In this document: piece after piece, positions 7,172-13,838 of the stretch
How positions within the stretch are numbered: the first letter of the stretch is position 1
Layout: each line of letters opens with the position of its first letter
NCBI GenBank assembly: GCA_964467005.1
Contig: CAYXPI010000049.1
Location: forward strand, 1-22,130
Direction: 5' to 3'
DNA: 22,130 nt
DNA from: Thermohalobaculum sp964467005
GTDB taxonomy: Bacteria; Pseudomonadota; Alphaproteobacteria; Rhodobacterales; Rhodobacteraceae
Notes under the pieces: model-generated
Told to the model about the DNA's origin: nothing
The model's input: the letters and a program-made list of their open reading frames with translations, nothing else
Databases searched by the model: none
Made by a program: the position numbers and the translations under genes

Positions 7172-8226
7172 AGCTCGCCGCGGGCGAGGAGCCGGGCGGT
7201 GCGGGTGAGGCCGGCCGAGCGCACCTCGAGCCCGGACGTGGAGCGCGCGAACTCCATCGCCACCTCGATCCGGCCCATCGGGTGCTCGATGGCGATGTCG
7301 GCCGGCGCCTCGGGCGGGGTCATCAGCCCTTCGGCCACGCTGCCGGGCAGGAGCGCCGAGGCCGCCAGGCACTGCGCGCCCGTGACGGCCATCGAGGGGT
7401 GGCAGGCCCAGGGCGTGAAGTACCGCGCGGCGAAGGCCCCCCCGGCGCGCGCCTCCGCCACCACGGCGAATTTGGGCGTGACGGAGCGGGACACATCGCC
7501 GAGGCCCATGCGCGCGCCGGCTTCGAGCCGGATCGCCTCCATCCGCGCCTTCAGAGCCGCGTCCGCGTCCAGCGTCTCCCGCGTCTCGTGCCCCGTGAGC
7601 CCGAGATCCGCCGCGCGCGCAACGCAAAGCGGCATGGCCACGTCGATGAGGGTGACCTCGGTGCCCTGGATCTCTTCGCGCGCCGCGCCTGTCGGGAGCA
7701 TGGCGCCGGTGCCCGAGCCTGCCACCCCGAAGAAGTTGAGCCGGATGGGCGCGGCGGTGCCCGGCACGCCGTCGATGGCCGCGGGTCCGTCGTAGCGGAC
7801 GGCGCCGCCCGGGGTCTCCACCACCGCCTCCACCCGCGCCTCGGTGTTGACCGCGCGGATGCGCACCCGGGTCTCGCCCTCCCGCGCCTCCACAATCCCC
7901 ATCTCCAGCGCCGCGGGGCCGACGCCCGCCAGGATGTTCCCGCAGGTGGGCTTGAAGTCGACCTGGCCGTCCTCCACCGACACCTGGGCGAAGAAGTAAT
8001 CCACATCGGCGTCCGGCGCGGTTGAGGGAGAGAGCATCGCCACCTTGCAGGTGACCGTGGCGCCGCCGCCGATGCCGTCGATGTTGAGCGGGTGGCCCGA
8101 GCCGATGGCCGCGACGAGCACCTTTGCCAGCGTCTCCCGGTCCTCCGGCAGGGCGGTGCGCGGGATGTAGGGGCCGCGCGAGGTGCCGCCCCGGAGGAAG
8201 AGGAAGGGGATCGCGGTCTGGCGCAT
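7138..8226 (-). CDS. PrpF-family isomerase/tautomerase (aconitate-type)
   Basis: A 362-aa protein starting FLFLRGGTSRGPYI, the hallmark of the PrpF family (diaminopimelate-epimerase fold). K61 (TCKVAML) and C95 (KPTCGNILAG) are 34 residues apart. As I recall, this matches the active-site K73/C107 pair of Shewanella PrpF, which was crystallised with trans-aconitate. Family members isomerise 2-methylaconitate, aconitate-like acids or 4-oxalomesaconate. Next to tcuAB, an aconitate cis/trans or double-bond shift is the most economical role, but GalD-like 4-oxalomesaconate tautomerase is an alternative. The start ATG overlaps the tctAB stop (TGATG), so it is coupled to the transporter. It is convergent with the SDR gene, overlapping it by 34 bp. 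Confidence 0.86.
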   Translation of the reverse strand: MRQTAIPFLFLRGGTSRGPYIPRTALPEDRETLAKVLVAAIGSGHPLNIDGIGGGATVTCKVAMLSPSTAPDADVDYFFAQVSVEDGQVDFKPTCGNILAGVGPAALEMGIVEAREGETRVRIRAVNTEARVEAVVETPGGAVRYDGPAAIDGVPGTAAPIRLNFFGVAGSGTGAMLPTGAAREEIQGTEVTLIDVAMPLCVARAADLGLTGHETRETLDADAALKARMEAIRLEAGARMGLGDVSRSVTPKFAVVAEARAGGAFAARYFTPWACHPSMAVTGAQCLAASALLPGSVAEGLMTPPEAPADIAIEHPMGRIEVAMEFARSTSGLEVRSAGLTRTARLLARGELYVPGSVWANG

Positions 8227-10241
8227 CAGCCGTCTCCGAAGGGCCAGGGGAGCCGCACGACCTCCTGAAGGAGGCCCGGCGGAAAGTCCCGGTTGAGCGC
8301 GGCGGCCATGGCGAGCACAAAGCCGAGGCCGCCGGCGGTGAGAAGCGCCGTCCGCCCCGCCCCGGTGCGCGCGCGGAGCGTGAGGAAGGCGACGAAGAAG
8401 AGCGCCAGCGCGATCACGAAGCCGACGAGCGCGGTGAGCCCCAGCAGAGCCAGGAGCCAGCCCAGCGTGCCGGGGAGCGAGTGCGGCGCCTCCGCCGCGT
8501 GCTCGGCATCGGCGTGGAGCGGGTCGGTCGCCGGGCGGGCGCGCATCCGCCAGAGGAGGAGGAGGCAGGCGACGAGCGCGAGCCCGCCGACGGTGGCGGG
8601 AAACACCTTGTCGATCAGCACGCGCACCGCCATGGCGTCGACGAAGACGGCGGCGAGGAAGAGCGCGACCACCCCGGTGAAGACGAGCGGCGCGGTGCGT
8701 CCCCGCCCCTCGGGCACCGGCTCGTCCTCATGGAGCGCCGTCGACTGCCGCGCCCCCAGCCAGACCGAGACCACGATGACGACGAGGATCGCCGCCCCCA
8801 CCGGCGAGACGAGATAGGAGAGCGCGCCCTCGAACCCCTCGGTCCGGCCGCGCAACAGCGCGATCTGCGTCGCCTGATAGGTGTAGACCTCCGCCTGATC
8901 CGCCAGGACGAAGCCGATCAGAAAGGCCGGGCGCGACCAGTCGAACCGCTTCATATAGATGCCGAGCACCCCGATGGCGGCCAGTGCCGCAAGGTCCCAG
9001 AGCGTCTGCTTCGACTGGAAGGCCGCGAAGGAGATCATCATGAGGAGGAAGGGGGCGAGCAGCGTGAAGCGGATCGTGGTGAGCCGCGCGATGGGCCCTG
9101 CGAGGAAGATGCAGAGCCCCGCGCCCACCACATTGGCGAGCGCGAGCGACCAGACGATCGTGTAGGTGAGCGGCAGCTCGTACTGCACCATGGCCGGCCC
9201 CGCCTCATAGCCGAGGAGGATGAGGCCGCCGATGAAGACCGCCATCGAGCCCGAGCCCGGGATGCCGAAGAGGAGGGTGGGGACGAGCCCGCCGCCCTCC
9301 TTCGCGTTGTTCGAGCTCTCGGGACCGATCACGCCGCGGATCTCGCCTTTGCCGAAGTTCTCGCGGCTGCGTGTGGTCTGCACCGTGTGGCCATAGGCGA
9401 TCCAGTCGACCACCGAGCCGCCGAGGCCCGGGATCACGCCCACGATCACCCCGATGCCGGCGCAGCGGATCGAGAGCCATTTGTTGCGCCACCAGTCGGC
9501 CACGCCGTCCCACCAGCCGGCGCCGAGCTTGGCGTCCTCGGCGATCGCCCGGTCCTGGCGGAGGAGTGCCACGATCTCCGGGATGGCGAAGATGCCGAGG
9601 CCGACGATGACGAGGGAGAGCCCGTCCTGCAGGTACCAGCCGCCGAAATCGAGCCGCGGGCTGCCCTGGGCCGGCGCCTCGCCGATGGCGCCCACGCTCA
9701 TCCCGAGGCCGACCGCGACGAGCCCTTTGAGGAGCGAGCGCCCGGCCAGCACGCCCACCATCGCGAAGCCGAGGATCGTGAGGAGAAGGAGCTCCGGCAC
9801 CCCGAAGGAGAGCACCAAGGGCCGCGCGATCAGGATGAAGAAGGTGAGCACCACCGCGCCGAAGAGCCCGCCGAAGAGCGAGGCGGCGAAGGCCGCCGCC
9901 AGCGCCCGGGCCGCCTGGCCGCGCTTGGCCAGCGGAAAGCCGTCGAGCACGGTGGCCTGACTGGCGGAGGACCCGGGGATGCCGAGGAGGACGCTCGCGA
10001 AGGTGTCCGATGTGGGGATGACGGCGATGAGCCCCACCATGAGGGAGAGGCCGGCCACCGGGTCCATCCCGTAGACGAAAGGCAGCACGAGCGAGAGCCC
10101 CGCGATGCCGCCCAATCCCGGGAAGACGCCGACCGAGAGGCCGAGCAGCACGCCCACCACCAGATAGCCGATCGAGGTGGGGGTGAGGATGAGCGAGAAC
10201 GCCTCGCCGAGGGCGGGCAGCGCGTCTTGGAAGAGGTCCAT
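8226..10241 (-). CDS. tctA: TctA-TctB fused permease of a tripartite tricarboxylate transporter
   Basis: A 671-aa membrane protein. Residues 1-500 are a full TctA large permease, with the two diagnostic Gly/Pro loops PGLGG at 41-45 and 271-275 and the GIPGS motifs near 88 and 326. A charged linker (about 501-516) leads into a TctB-like small subunit (about 517-660): two hydrophobic spans, a polar loop, then two more spans. TTT systems normally encode TctA and TctB separately, so this is a natural fusion; no separate tctB is present. The start at 10239-10241 has AAAGGA upstream and is preferred over an in-frame start 57 bp earlier that would overlap the mmcQ-like stop. It imports a carboxylate captured by TctC, driven by an ion gradient. 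Confidence 0.93.
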   Translation of the reverse strand: MDLFQDALPALGEAFSLILTPTSIGYLVVGVLLGLSVGVFPGLGGIAGLSLVLPFVYGMDPVAGLSLMVGLIAVIPTSDTFASVLLGIPGSSASQATVLDGFPLAKRGQAARALAAAFAASLFGGLFGAVVLTFFILIARPLVLSFGVPELLLLTILGFAMVGVLAGRSLLKGLVAVGLGMSVGAIGEAPAQGSPRLDFGGWYLQDGLSLVIVGLGIFAIPEIVALLRQDRAIAEDAKLGAGWWDGVADWWRNKWLSIRCAGIGVIVGVIPGLGGSVVDWIAYGHTVQTTRSRENFGKGEIRGVIGPESSNNAKEGGGLVPTLLFGIPGSGSMAVFIGGLILLGYEAGPAMVQYELPLTYTIVWSLALANVVGAGLCIFLAGPIARLTTIRFTLLAPFLLMMISFAAFQSKQTLWDLAALAAIGVLGIYMKRFDWSRPAFLIGFVLADQAEVYTYQATQIALLRGRTEGFEGALSYLVSPVGAAILVVIVVSVWLGARQSTALHEDEPVPEGRGRTAPLVFTGVVALFLAAVFVDAMAVRVLIDKVFPATVGGLALVACLLLLWRMRARPATDPLHADAEHAAEAPHSLPGTLGWLLALLGLTALVGFVIALALFFVAFLTLRARTGAGRTALLTAGGLGFVLAMAAALNRDFPPGLLQEVVRLPWPFGDG

Positions 10242-10266
10242 GGCGGGTCCTTTGCCAGGGGGCCGC

Positions 10267-10614
10267 TCAGAGCTGGGCGGCGAGCCGCTTGGGCGCAACG
10301 AGGCGGTAGCTGGCGGCGACCCGGGCGGCCACCTCGTCCCAGTCGGGCGGCGGGGCGAGGCGCATGCCGACCCAGCCCTTGGGCCCGAGATAGGGGGGCA
10401 CGAAAAACCGCGCGGGGTCGGCGCCCGTCAGCACCTCCTGGGCGCCGGCCTCGGCCTTCACCCAGATCGCGGCGCCGTCGGCGCGCACACCCTCCATCGC
10501 GAAGATCCGGTCCCGGACCCGGAAGGTCGCGACCCCCCAGGTCTCCCGTTCCTCCGCCTCCGGCAGGGCGAGGCACAGGCCCCGGAGCCGCGCGATGGGC
10601 TCCGCGCCACCCAT
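10267..10614 (-). CDS. MmcQ/YjbR-family protein
   Basis: A 115-aa protein with the YjbR pattern: an N-terminal LPEAEERETWG segment, RDRIFAM in the first strand, a PPYLGPKGWVGMRL core and a C-terminal SYRLVAPKRL. The fold is CyaY-like; members are often called DNA-binding, but the biochemical role is not settled. It lies between tctC (4 bp upstream) and tctAB (25 bp downstream) and so is part of the TTT operon, an unusual position. It could be a passenger or a small regulatory or ligand-binding partner; the sequence does not decide. Confidence 0.85.
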   Translation of the reverse strand: MGGAEPIARLRGLCLALPEAEERETWGVATFRVRDRIFAMEGVRADGAAIWVKAEAGAQEVLTGADPARFFVPPYLGPKGWVGMRLAPPPDWDEVAARVAASYRLVAPKRLAAQL

Positions 10615-10618
10615 GGGA

Positions 10619-11707
10619 TCAGAGCTCGACGCCGTAGCGCTCCTTGAGCCAGTTCTTCACCCAGGCCTTGGCCTCGGCCGGCACCTGGGTGCCCTGCTGG
10701 AGCTTCACCTCCGCCGCCGCGCCGGTGGACTGGGGGTAGACGCCGAGCCGCGCCTTCGAGATCTCCGCGAAGTCCGGCCGCGCGATCACCGCCTGGAAGG
10801 CCGCGGTGTAAGCGTCGACGATCGCCGGGTCCGTGCCCTCGGGCAAAAACACCATCTTCTGCGCCGGAAAGCCCGCGACGAAGAAGGCCTTCCACGCGTC
10901 CCAGGCCTCGCCCGAGGGCTCTTCGCCTTTGATCTCGGTGTAGACCTCCTTGAAGGTCGGGATCTCCGGGAAGGTCGGGTCGCGGACGATGTTGCCCGCC
11001 TCGTCGAGCGCGCCCCAGGTCATGATCGGCACGGCCTCGCCGGCCTCGACGAGCGGCGCGACACCGGAGAGATAGCCCGAGGAGGTCTGATAGTCGATGT
11101 TGGCCTCGCCCCGCTCGAACATGAGGCGCCCCGCACCCCGGCCCTTGATGCCGAAGACGGGCTCCACGGTCATCCCCAGCATCTCCCAGGCCAGAAGCGG
11201 CACGAGATCGAGCCGGGTCGCGCCCTGCGAGCCGTAGATGAACTGCACGGTGTCGATCACGTCCTGCGGGTTGGCCTGCCAGCGCTCGGCCAGGTCGGGC
11301 GGGAGATAGGCGACGCCCCCGGTGGCCGAGGCGAGGACCACATGCCAGTCGGCGTAGTCGTAGTCGACCCGCGGGTCGTCGAGGAGGAACGGAAACTGGG
11401 TCGAGCCCGAGGTGCCGAGGATCGTGAGCCCGTCCGCCTCCGCGCGCGAGGCGAACCAGTTGGCCCCCTTGGTCGAGCCCGCGCCCGGCATGTTCTTCAC
11501 CACCACGGTGGGGTTGCCCGGCAGCGCCTCGGAGAGGAGCGGGGCGTAGAAGCGGGACCATTTGTCGGAGCCGCCGCCCTCCTTGAAGGGGATGATCCAC
11601 TCCACCGTCTCCCCGGAGAAGTCGACATCGGCGGCGACCGCGGGGGCGGCGGCGAGGGCGAAAGCGGCGGCCAGCGCGAGGCTCGCGCGGCGGGTGAGAA
11701 TGGTCAT
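10619..11707 (-). CDS. tctC: TctC-family periplasmic substrate-binding protein
   Basis: A 362-aa protein with a typical Sec signal peptide (RR at 6-7, hydrophobic 8-22, cleavage likely after about residue 25). The mature start VEWIIPFKEGGGSDKWSRF matches the strand and loop that clamp the substrate carboxylate in TctC proteins, and VVVKNMPGAGSTKGANWF is the second family motif. It is somewhat longer than the usual 320-330 aa. It captures the substrate in the periplasm and delivers it to the TctAB fusion. GGGAGGA lies 9 nt before the ATG at 11705-11707. It is the first transport gene of the leftward operon, 102 bp downstream of the DUF1127 gene. Confidence 0.92.
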   Translation of the reverse strand: MTILTRRASLALAAAFALAAAPAVAADVDFSGETVEWIIPFKEGGGSDKWSRFYAPLLSEALPGNPTVVVKNMPGAGSTKGANWFASRAEADGLTILGTSGSTQFPFLLDDPRVDYDYADWHVVLASATGGVAYLPPDLAERWQANPQDVIDTVQFIYGSQGATRLDLVPLLAWEMLGMTVEPVFGIKGRGAGRLMFERGEANIDYQTSSGYLSGVAPLVEAGEAVPIMTWGALDEAGNIVRDPTFPEIPTFKEVYTEIKGEEPSGEAWDAWKAFFVAGFPAQKMVFLPEGTDPAIVDAYTAAFQAVIARPDFAEISKARLGVYPQSTGAAAEVKLQQGTQVPAEAKAWVKNWLKERYGVEL

Positions 11708-11809
11708 CGGTCGAGTCCTCCCATGGGTGGCGGGTCGTTCGGGTGCCCGCCTCCCAAGTGATAACGCCGATCGACGCCGACGGGAATGGCCTCCGGCCTG
11801 CGGAAGGGC

Positions 11810-11962
11810 TCAGATCCTCCCGCGGCCGGCCCAGACGGCGGCCACCACCGTGTCGCGCGAGAGGCCGCGGCGGGCGAGCGCGGTGTCCGAGAGCTCGAGG
11901 AGGGCACGGATCCGTGCGGTCATCGCGCGGGCCTCGGCAAGGGTGCAGGTGTGGGGCGGCAT
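11810..11962 (-). CDS. DUF1127-like mini-protein (50 aa)
   Basis: A 50-aa basic protein. The core LLELSDTALARRGLSRDTVVAAV (residues 21-43) fits the DUF1127 pattern (L-S-D-x-x-L-x-x-x-G-L-S-R-D-x-V). The ATG at 11960-11962 has GGGAGA upstream, inside a perfect 8-bp hairpin. It sits directly downstream of the candidate GntR operator and upstream of tctC. In alphaproteobacteria small DUF1127 proteins have been linked to RNA maturation and turnover (Rhodobacter CcaF1) and to sensor-kinase binding (Agrobacterium). A post-transcriptional role in this operon is therefore a reasonable but untested guess. The position, start signal and motif together make it a convincing gene despite the size. Confidence 0.8.
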   Translation of the reverse strand: MPPHTCTLAEARAMTARIRALLELSDTALARRGLSRDTVVAAVWAGRGRI

Positions 11963-11969
11963 GGCAGGT

Positions 11970-11990
11970 CTCCCATCTTTCCGATGGGAG
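11970..11990 (-). promoter_or_regulatory. Hairpin sequestering the DUF1127 Shine-Dalgarno
   Basis: In leftward RNA the arms are CUCCCAUC (11990-11983) and GAUGGGAG (11977-11970), a perfect 8-bp stem with a GGAAA loop. The 3' arm contains the Shine-Dalgarno GGGAG, 7-8 nt before the start codon. It lies 11 bp downstream of the candidate operator, so it would be at or near the 5' end of the operon message. Confidence 0.6.
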
Positions 11991-12001
11991 GGAGGTAGGC
12001 C

Positions 12002-12019
12002 TGTATGCCGTCGTATACA
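12002..12019. promoter_or_regulatory. Candidate GntR operator (copy 2), TGTAT-N8-ATACA
   Basis: TGTAT (12002-12006) and ATACA (12015-12019) with an 8-bp spacer, the same design as the site at 3577-3594. It lies between the end of the SDR gene (12027) and the DUF1127-tctC operon. It overlaps the candidate promoter of the latter, as expected for a repressor. Confidence 0.65.
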
Positions 12020-12030
12020 AGAGCGGTCAG
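12002..12030 (-). promoter_or_regulatory. Candidate promoter of the DUF1127-tctC operon
   Basis: On the minus strand CTGACC (12030-12025), exactly 17 bp, CATACA (12007-12002). The -35 matches consensus at four of six positions and the -10 at about three, so support is weak. The spacing and the coincidence with the inverted repeat make it worth recording. Confidence 0.28.
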
Positions 12031-12815
12031 ACCGAGCGCACCGCCCCCCCGTCGCAGCGGATCTGGCTGCCGGTCACGTAGCTTGCCGGGGCGCTCACGA
12101 GGAAGGCCGCGACCGCGCCGAACTCCTCCGGCCGGCCGTAGCGGCCCGCGGGAATCTGCGCCCGGGCGGCGGCGCGCACGGCGTCGAGATCCGTGCCCTG
12201 GCGGGTGGCGGCGCCGGCGTCGAGCTCGTCCACCCGCTGGGTGTGGATGCGCCCCGGCAGGAGGAGGTTCACCGTCACCCCGTCGGCGGCGACCTCCGTG
12301 GCCAGCGTCTTCGACCAGCCCACCAGCGAGCCGCGGACCGCGTTGGAGAGCCCGAGATTGGGGATGGGCTGAACGGTGCCGGAGGAGGCGATGGTGAGCA
12401 CCCGCCCCCATCCACGGGCCCGCATCTCGGGCAACACGCGCTGGGTGAGCCCCATGAAGCGGAGCACGATCGTCTCGAACTGGCGCGCCATCTCGCCGAG
12501 ATCCGCCTCGGCGATGGGCCCGGCCGGCGGCCCGCCCGAATTGTTCACCAGGATATCGACCCCGCCGAGCCGTGCGGCTGCGGCCTCGGCCACGATCTCC
12601 ACGAAGGCGGGATCGGCGAGGTCCGCCACGCAGGCCTGGGCCGTGCCCGCGCCATGGGCGGTGATCGCCTCCGCGGCCGCCGCCAGCGTCTCGGCCGAGC
12701 GGCCCACGAGGAGGACATTGGCGCCCTCCGCCGCGATGGCCTCGGCGGTGGCGAGCCCGAGCCCGCGCGAGGCGGCGAGAACGACGGCGCGTTTGCCCGT
12801 GAGCCCCAGATCCAT
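12027..12815 (-). CDS. Atypical SDR-family protein lacking the catalytic Tyr/Lys
   Basis: A 262-aa protein with an SDR fold: ASRGLG at 15-20 in place of the usual TGxxxGIG, NNSGG at 91-95, and the C-terminal YVTGSQIRCDGG block. The catalytic serine region is IASSG (142-146), but 13 residues after S144 there is S157 instead of Tyr, and four further on R161 instead of Lys. This matches the known 'BKR-like' SDR subgroup that does not keep the canonical tetrad. The chemistry is therefore uncertain, and calling it a 3-oxoacyl-ACP reductase would be unsafe. Its start overlaps the dapA-like stop by one base (TGATG), so the two are translationally coupled. Confidence 0.85.
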   Translation of the reverse strand: MDLGLTGKRAVVLAASRGLGLATAEAIAAEGANVLLVGRSAETLAAAAEAITAHGAGTAQACVADLADPAFVEIVAEAAAARLGGVDILVNNSGGPPAGPIAEADLGEMARQFETIVLRFMGLTQRVLPEMRARGWGRVLTIASSGTVQPIPNLGLSNAVRGSLVGWSKTLATEVAADGVTVNLLLPGRIHTQRVDELDAGAATRQGTDLDAVRAAARAQIPAGRYGRPEEFGAVAAFLVSAPASYVTGSQIRCDGGAVRSV

Positions 12816-13759
12816 CAGGCCGCCTCCCCGAGGGTGACGAGCCGCTGCTCGAGCCGGGCCATCAGCCGCGTGAGATCCGCCTGATCCGACGCGGTGAGCT
12901 TGGGCCCCGGCGCGCGCACCCGGGCCGAGGCGATGGCGCCCCGCCGGCGCAGCACCTCTTTGCGCGCCGCGAGGCCGAGGCCGAGCTGCTGCTCGTAGCG
13001 CACCAGCGGCAGATAGGCGTCGAAGAGGTCGTGCGCGCCCTCCACATCGCCGGCCCGGTGGCGCGCGACCACGCCCACCAGCATCTCAGGATAGGCGAAA
13101 CCCGTCATCGCGCCGTCCGCCCCGCGGGAGAGCTCCTCGGGCAGGAAGAGCCCGCCATTGCCGCAGAGGATCGAGAGCCGCGGCGCGCCCGCGGCATCCG
13201 CGCCCTGGCGCACGCGCTCGAGCTTCGTGAGCCCGGGCCAGTCCTCGTGCTTCAGCATCACGATCTGCGCATGCGCGCGGGCGAGCCGGTGGATCGTGGC
13301 GGCGGAGATGCGCACGCCGGTGACCTGCGGAAAGTCCTGCACGCAGAGCGGGATCTCCGGGCCCAGAGCCTCGCACAGCCCGGCGTAGTAACCGGCGAGC
13401 TTCTCCTCTGTGTCGGTGCCCGCGGGGGGCGCGACCATGACGCCCGCGGCGCCCAGCTCCATCGCCCGGGCCGAGACCCGCGCCATCGGCCCGAAGCCGC
13501 CGCCCGAGGCGCCCACCACCACGGGCACCCGGCCCGCGACCCGGCCGAGGACGCGGGCGAGATAGGTCTCGGCCTCCTCGCCCGAGAGCTTGGCGGCCTC
13601 CCCCATGATCCCGAGCACGGTCATGCCGGTGACGCCGTGGCCGAGATAGAACTCGGTGAGGCGGTCGACGCTGTCGAGATCGAGCGCCCCGTCCTCGGTG
13701 AACGGGGTCGCGGCGATGATGAAGACCCCGCGGCTCTCGCGGTGGATGATGTCGGACAT
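12815..13759 (-). CDS. DapA-family (class I aldolase-fold) lyase or synthase, not DHDPS
   Basis: A 314-aa TIM-barrel protein. The ATG at 13757-13759 is chosen because GGGAGGAG lies just upstream; an in-frame TTG 15 bp earlier lies inside the leader hairpin. K170 (IVMLKHED) is the Schiff-base lysine. The DapA GTTGE loop is GIMGE (50-54), and the YNVP motif is QDFP (141-144), so the tyrosine and threonines of the dihydrodipicolinate synthase proton relay are missing. It is therefore unlikely to make dihydrodipicolinate; a retro-aldol or dehydratase reaction on a sugar or keto acid is more likely. It is coupled to the atypical SDR by a one-base overlap and may serve the neighbouring acid-catabolic genes. 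Confidence 0.87.
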   Translation of the reverse strand: MSDIIHRESRGVFIIAATPFTEDGALDLDSVDRLTEFYLGHGVTGMTVLGIMGEAAKLSGEEAETYLARVLGRVAGRVPVVVGASGGGFGPMARVSARAMELGAAGVMVAPPAGTDTEEKLAGYYAGLCEALGPEIPLCVQDFPQVTGVRISAATIHRLARAHAQIVMLKHEDWPGLTKLERVRQGADAAGAPRLSILCGNGGLFLPEELSRGADGAMTGFAYPEMLVGVVARHRAGDVEGAHDLFDAYLPLVRYEQQLGLGLAARKEVLRRRGAIASARVRAPGPKLTASDQADLTRLMARLEQRLVTLGEAA

Positions 13760-13764
13760 GGGGG

Positions 13765-13792
13765 CTCCTCCCAAGGCTTATCCTGGGAGGAG
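13765..13792 (-). promoter_or_regulatory. Hairpin sequestering the dapA-like Shine-Dalgarno
   Basis: In leftward RNA CUCCUCCCA (13792-13784), a 10-nt loop, and UGGGAGGAG (13773-13765): a perfect 9-bp stem. The 3' arm is the Shine-Dalgarno of the gene starting at 13759. The 5' arm carries CUCCUCCC, 8 of 9 bases of the CCUCCUCCC anti-Shine-Dalgarno motif known from Rhodobacter CcsR/cuckoo small RNAs. Confidence 0.6.
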
Positions 13793-13802
13793 TAGCAGGG
13801 GG

Positions 13803-13818
13803 CTCGCCGGCCGGCGAG
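13803..13818. terminator. GC-rich palindrome, possible terminator without U-run
   Basis: CTCGCCGG followed by CCGGCGAG, a perfect 16-bp palindrome, 21 bp after the stop of the Cys-rich-repeat gene and before the dapA-like leader. There is no T-run after it on the transcribed strand, so termination is only suggested by position. Confidence 0.3.
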
Positions 13819-13838
13819 GAAAACGTCCCCCCCGCCCC

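Noticed and set aside
8124..10637. A long plus-strand open frame opposite tctAB
   Set aside because: It is antisense to a complete TctA-TctB protein and rich in Glu/Arg/His/Asp repeats typical of the reverse complement of hydrophobic coding sequence; no domain is visible.
11708..11809. A second small gene or sRNA between DUF1127 and tctC
   Set aside because: A possible 6-bp GGCGGG/CCCGCC stem and the tctC Shine-Dalgarno are visible, but no frame with an RBS and no CCUCCUCCC motif, so there is no support beyond a leader.
12815..13759. Naming the gene dapA
   Set aside because: The DHDPS tyrosine and threonine relay residues are absent, and the context is catabolic.
13760..13774. TTG start for the dapA-like gene at 13774
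   Set aside because: The added residues encode the Shine-Dalgarno itself (GGGAGGAG) of the downstream ATG, which is the better start.
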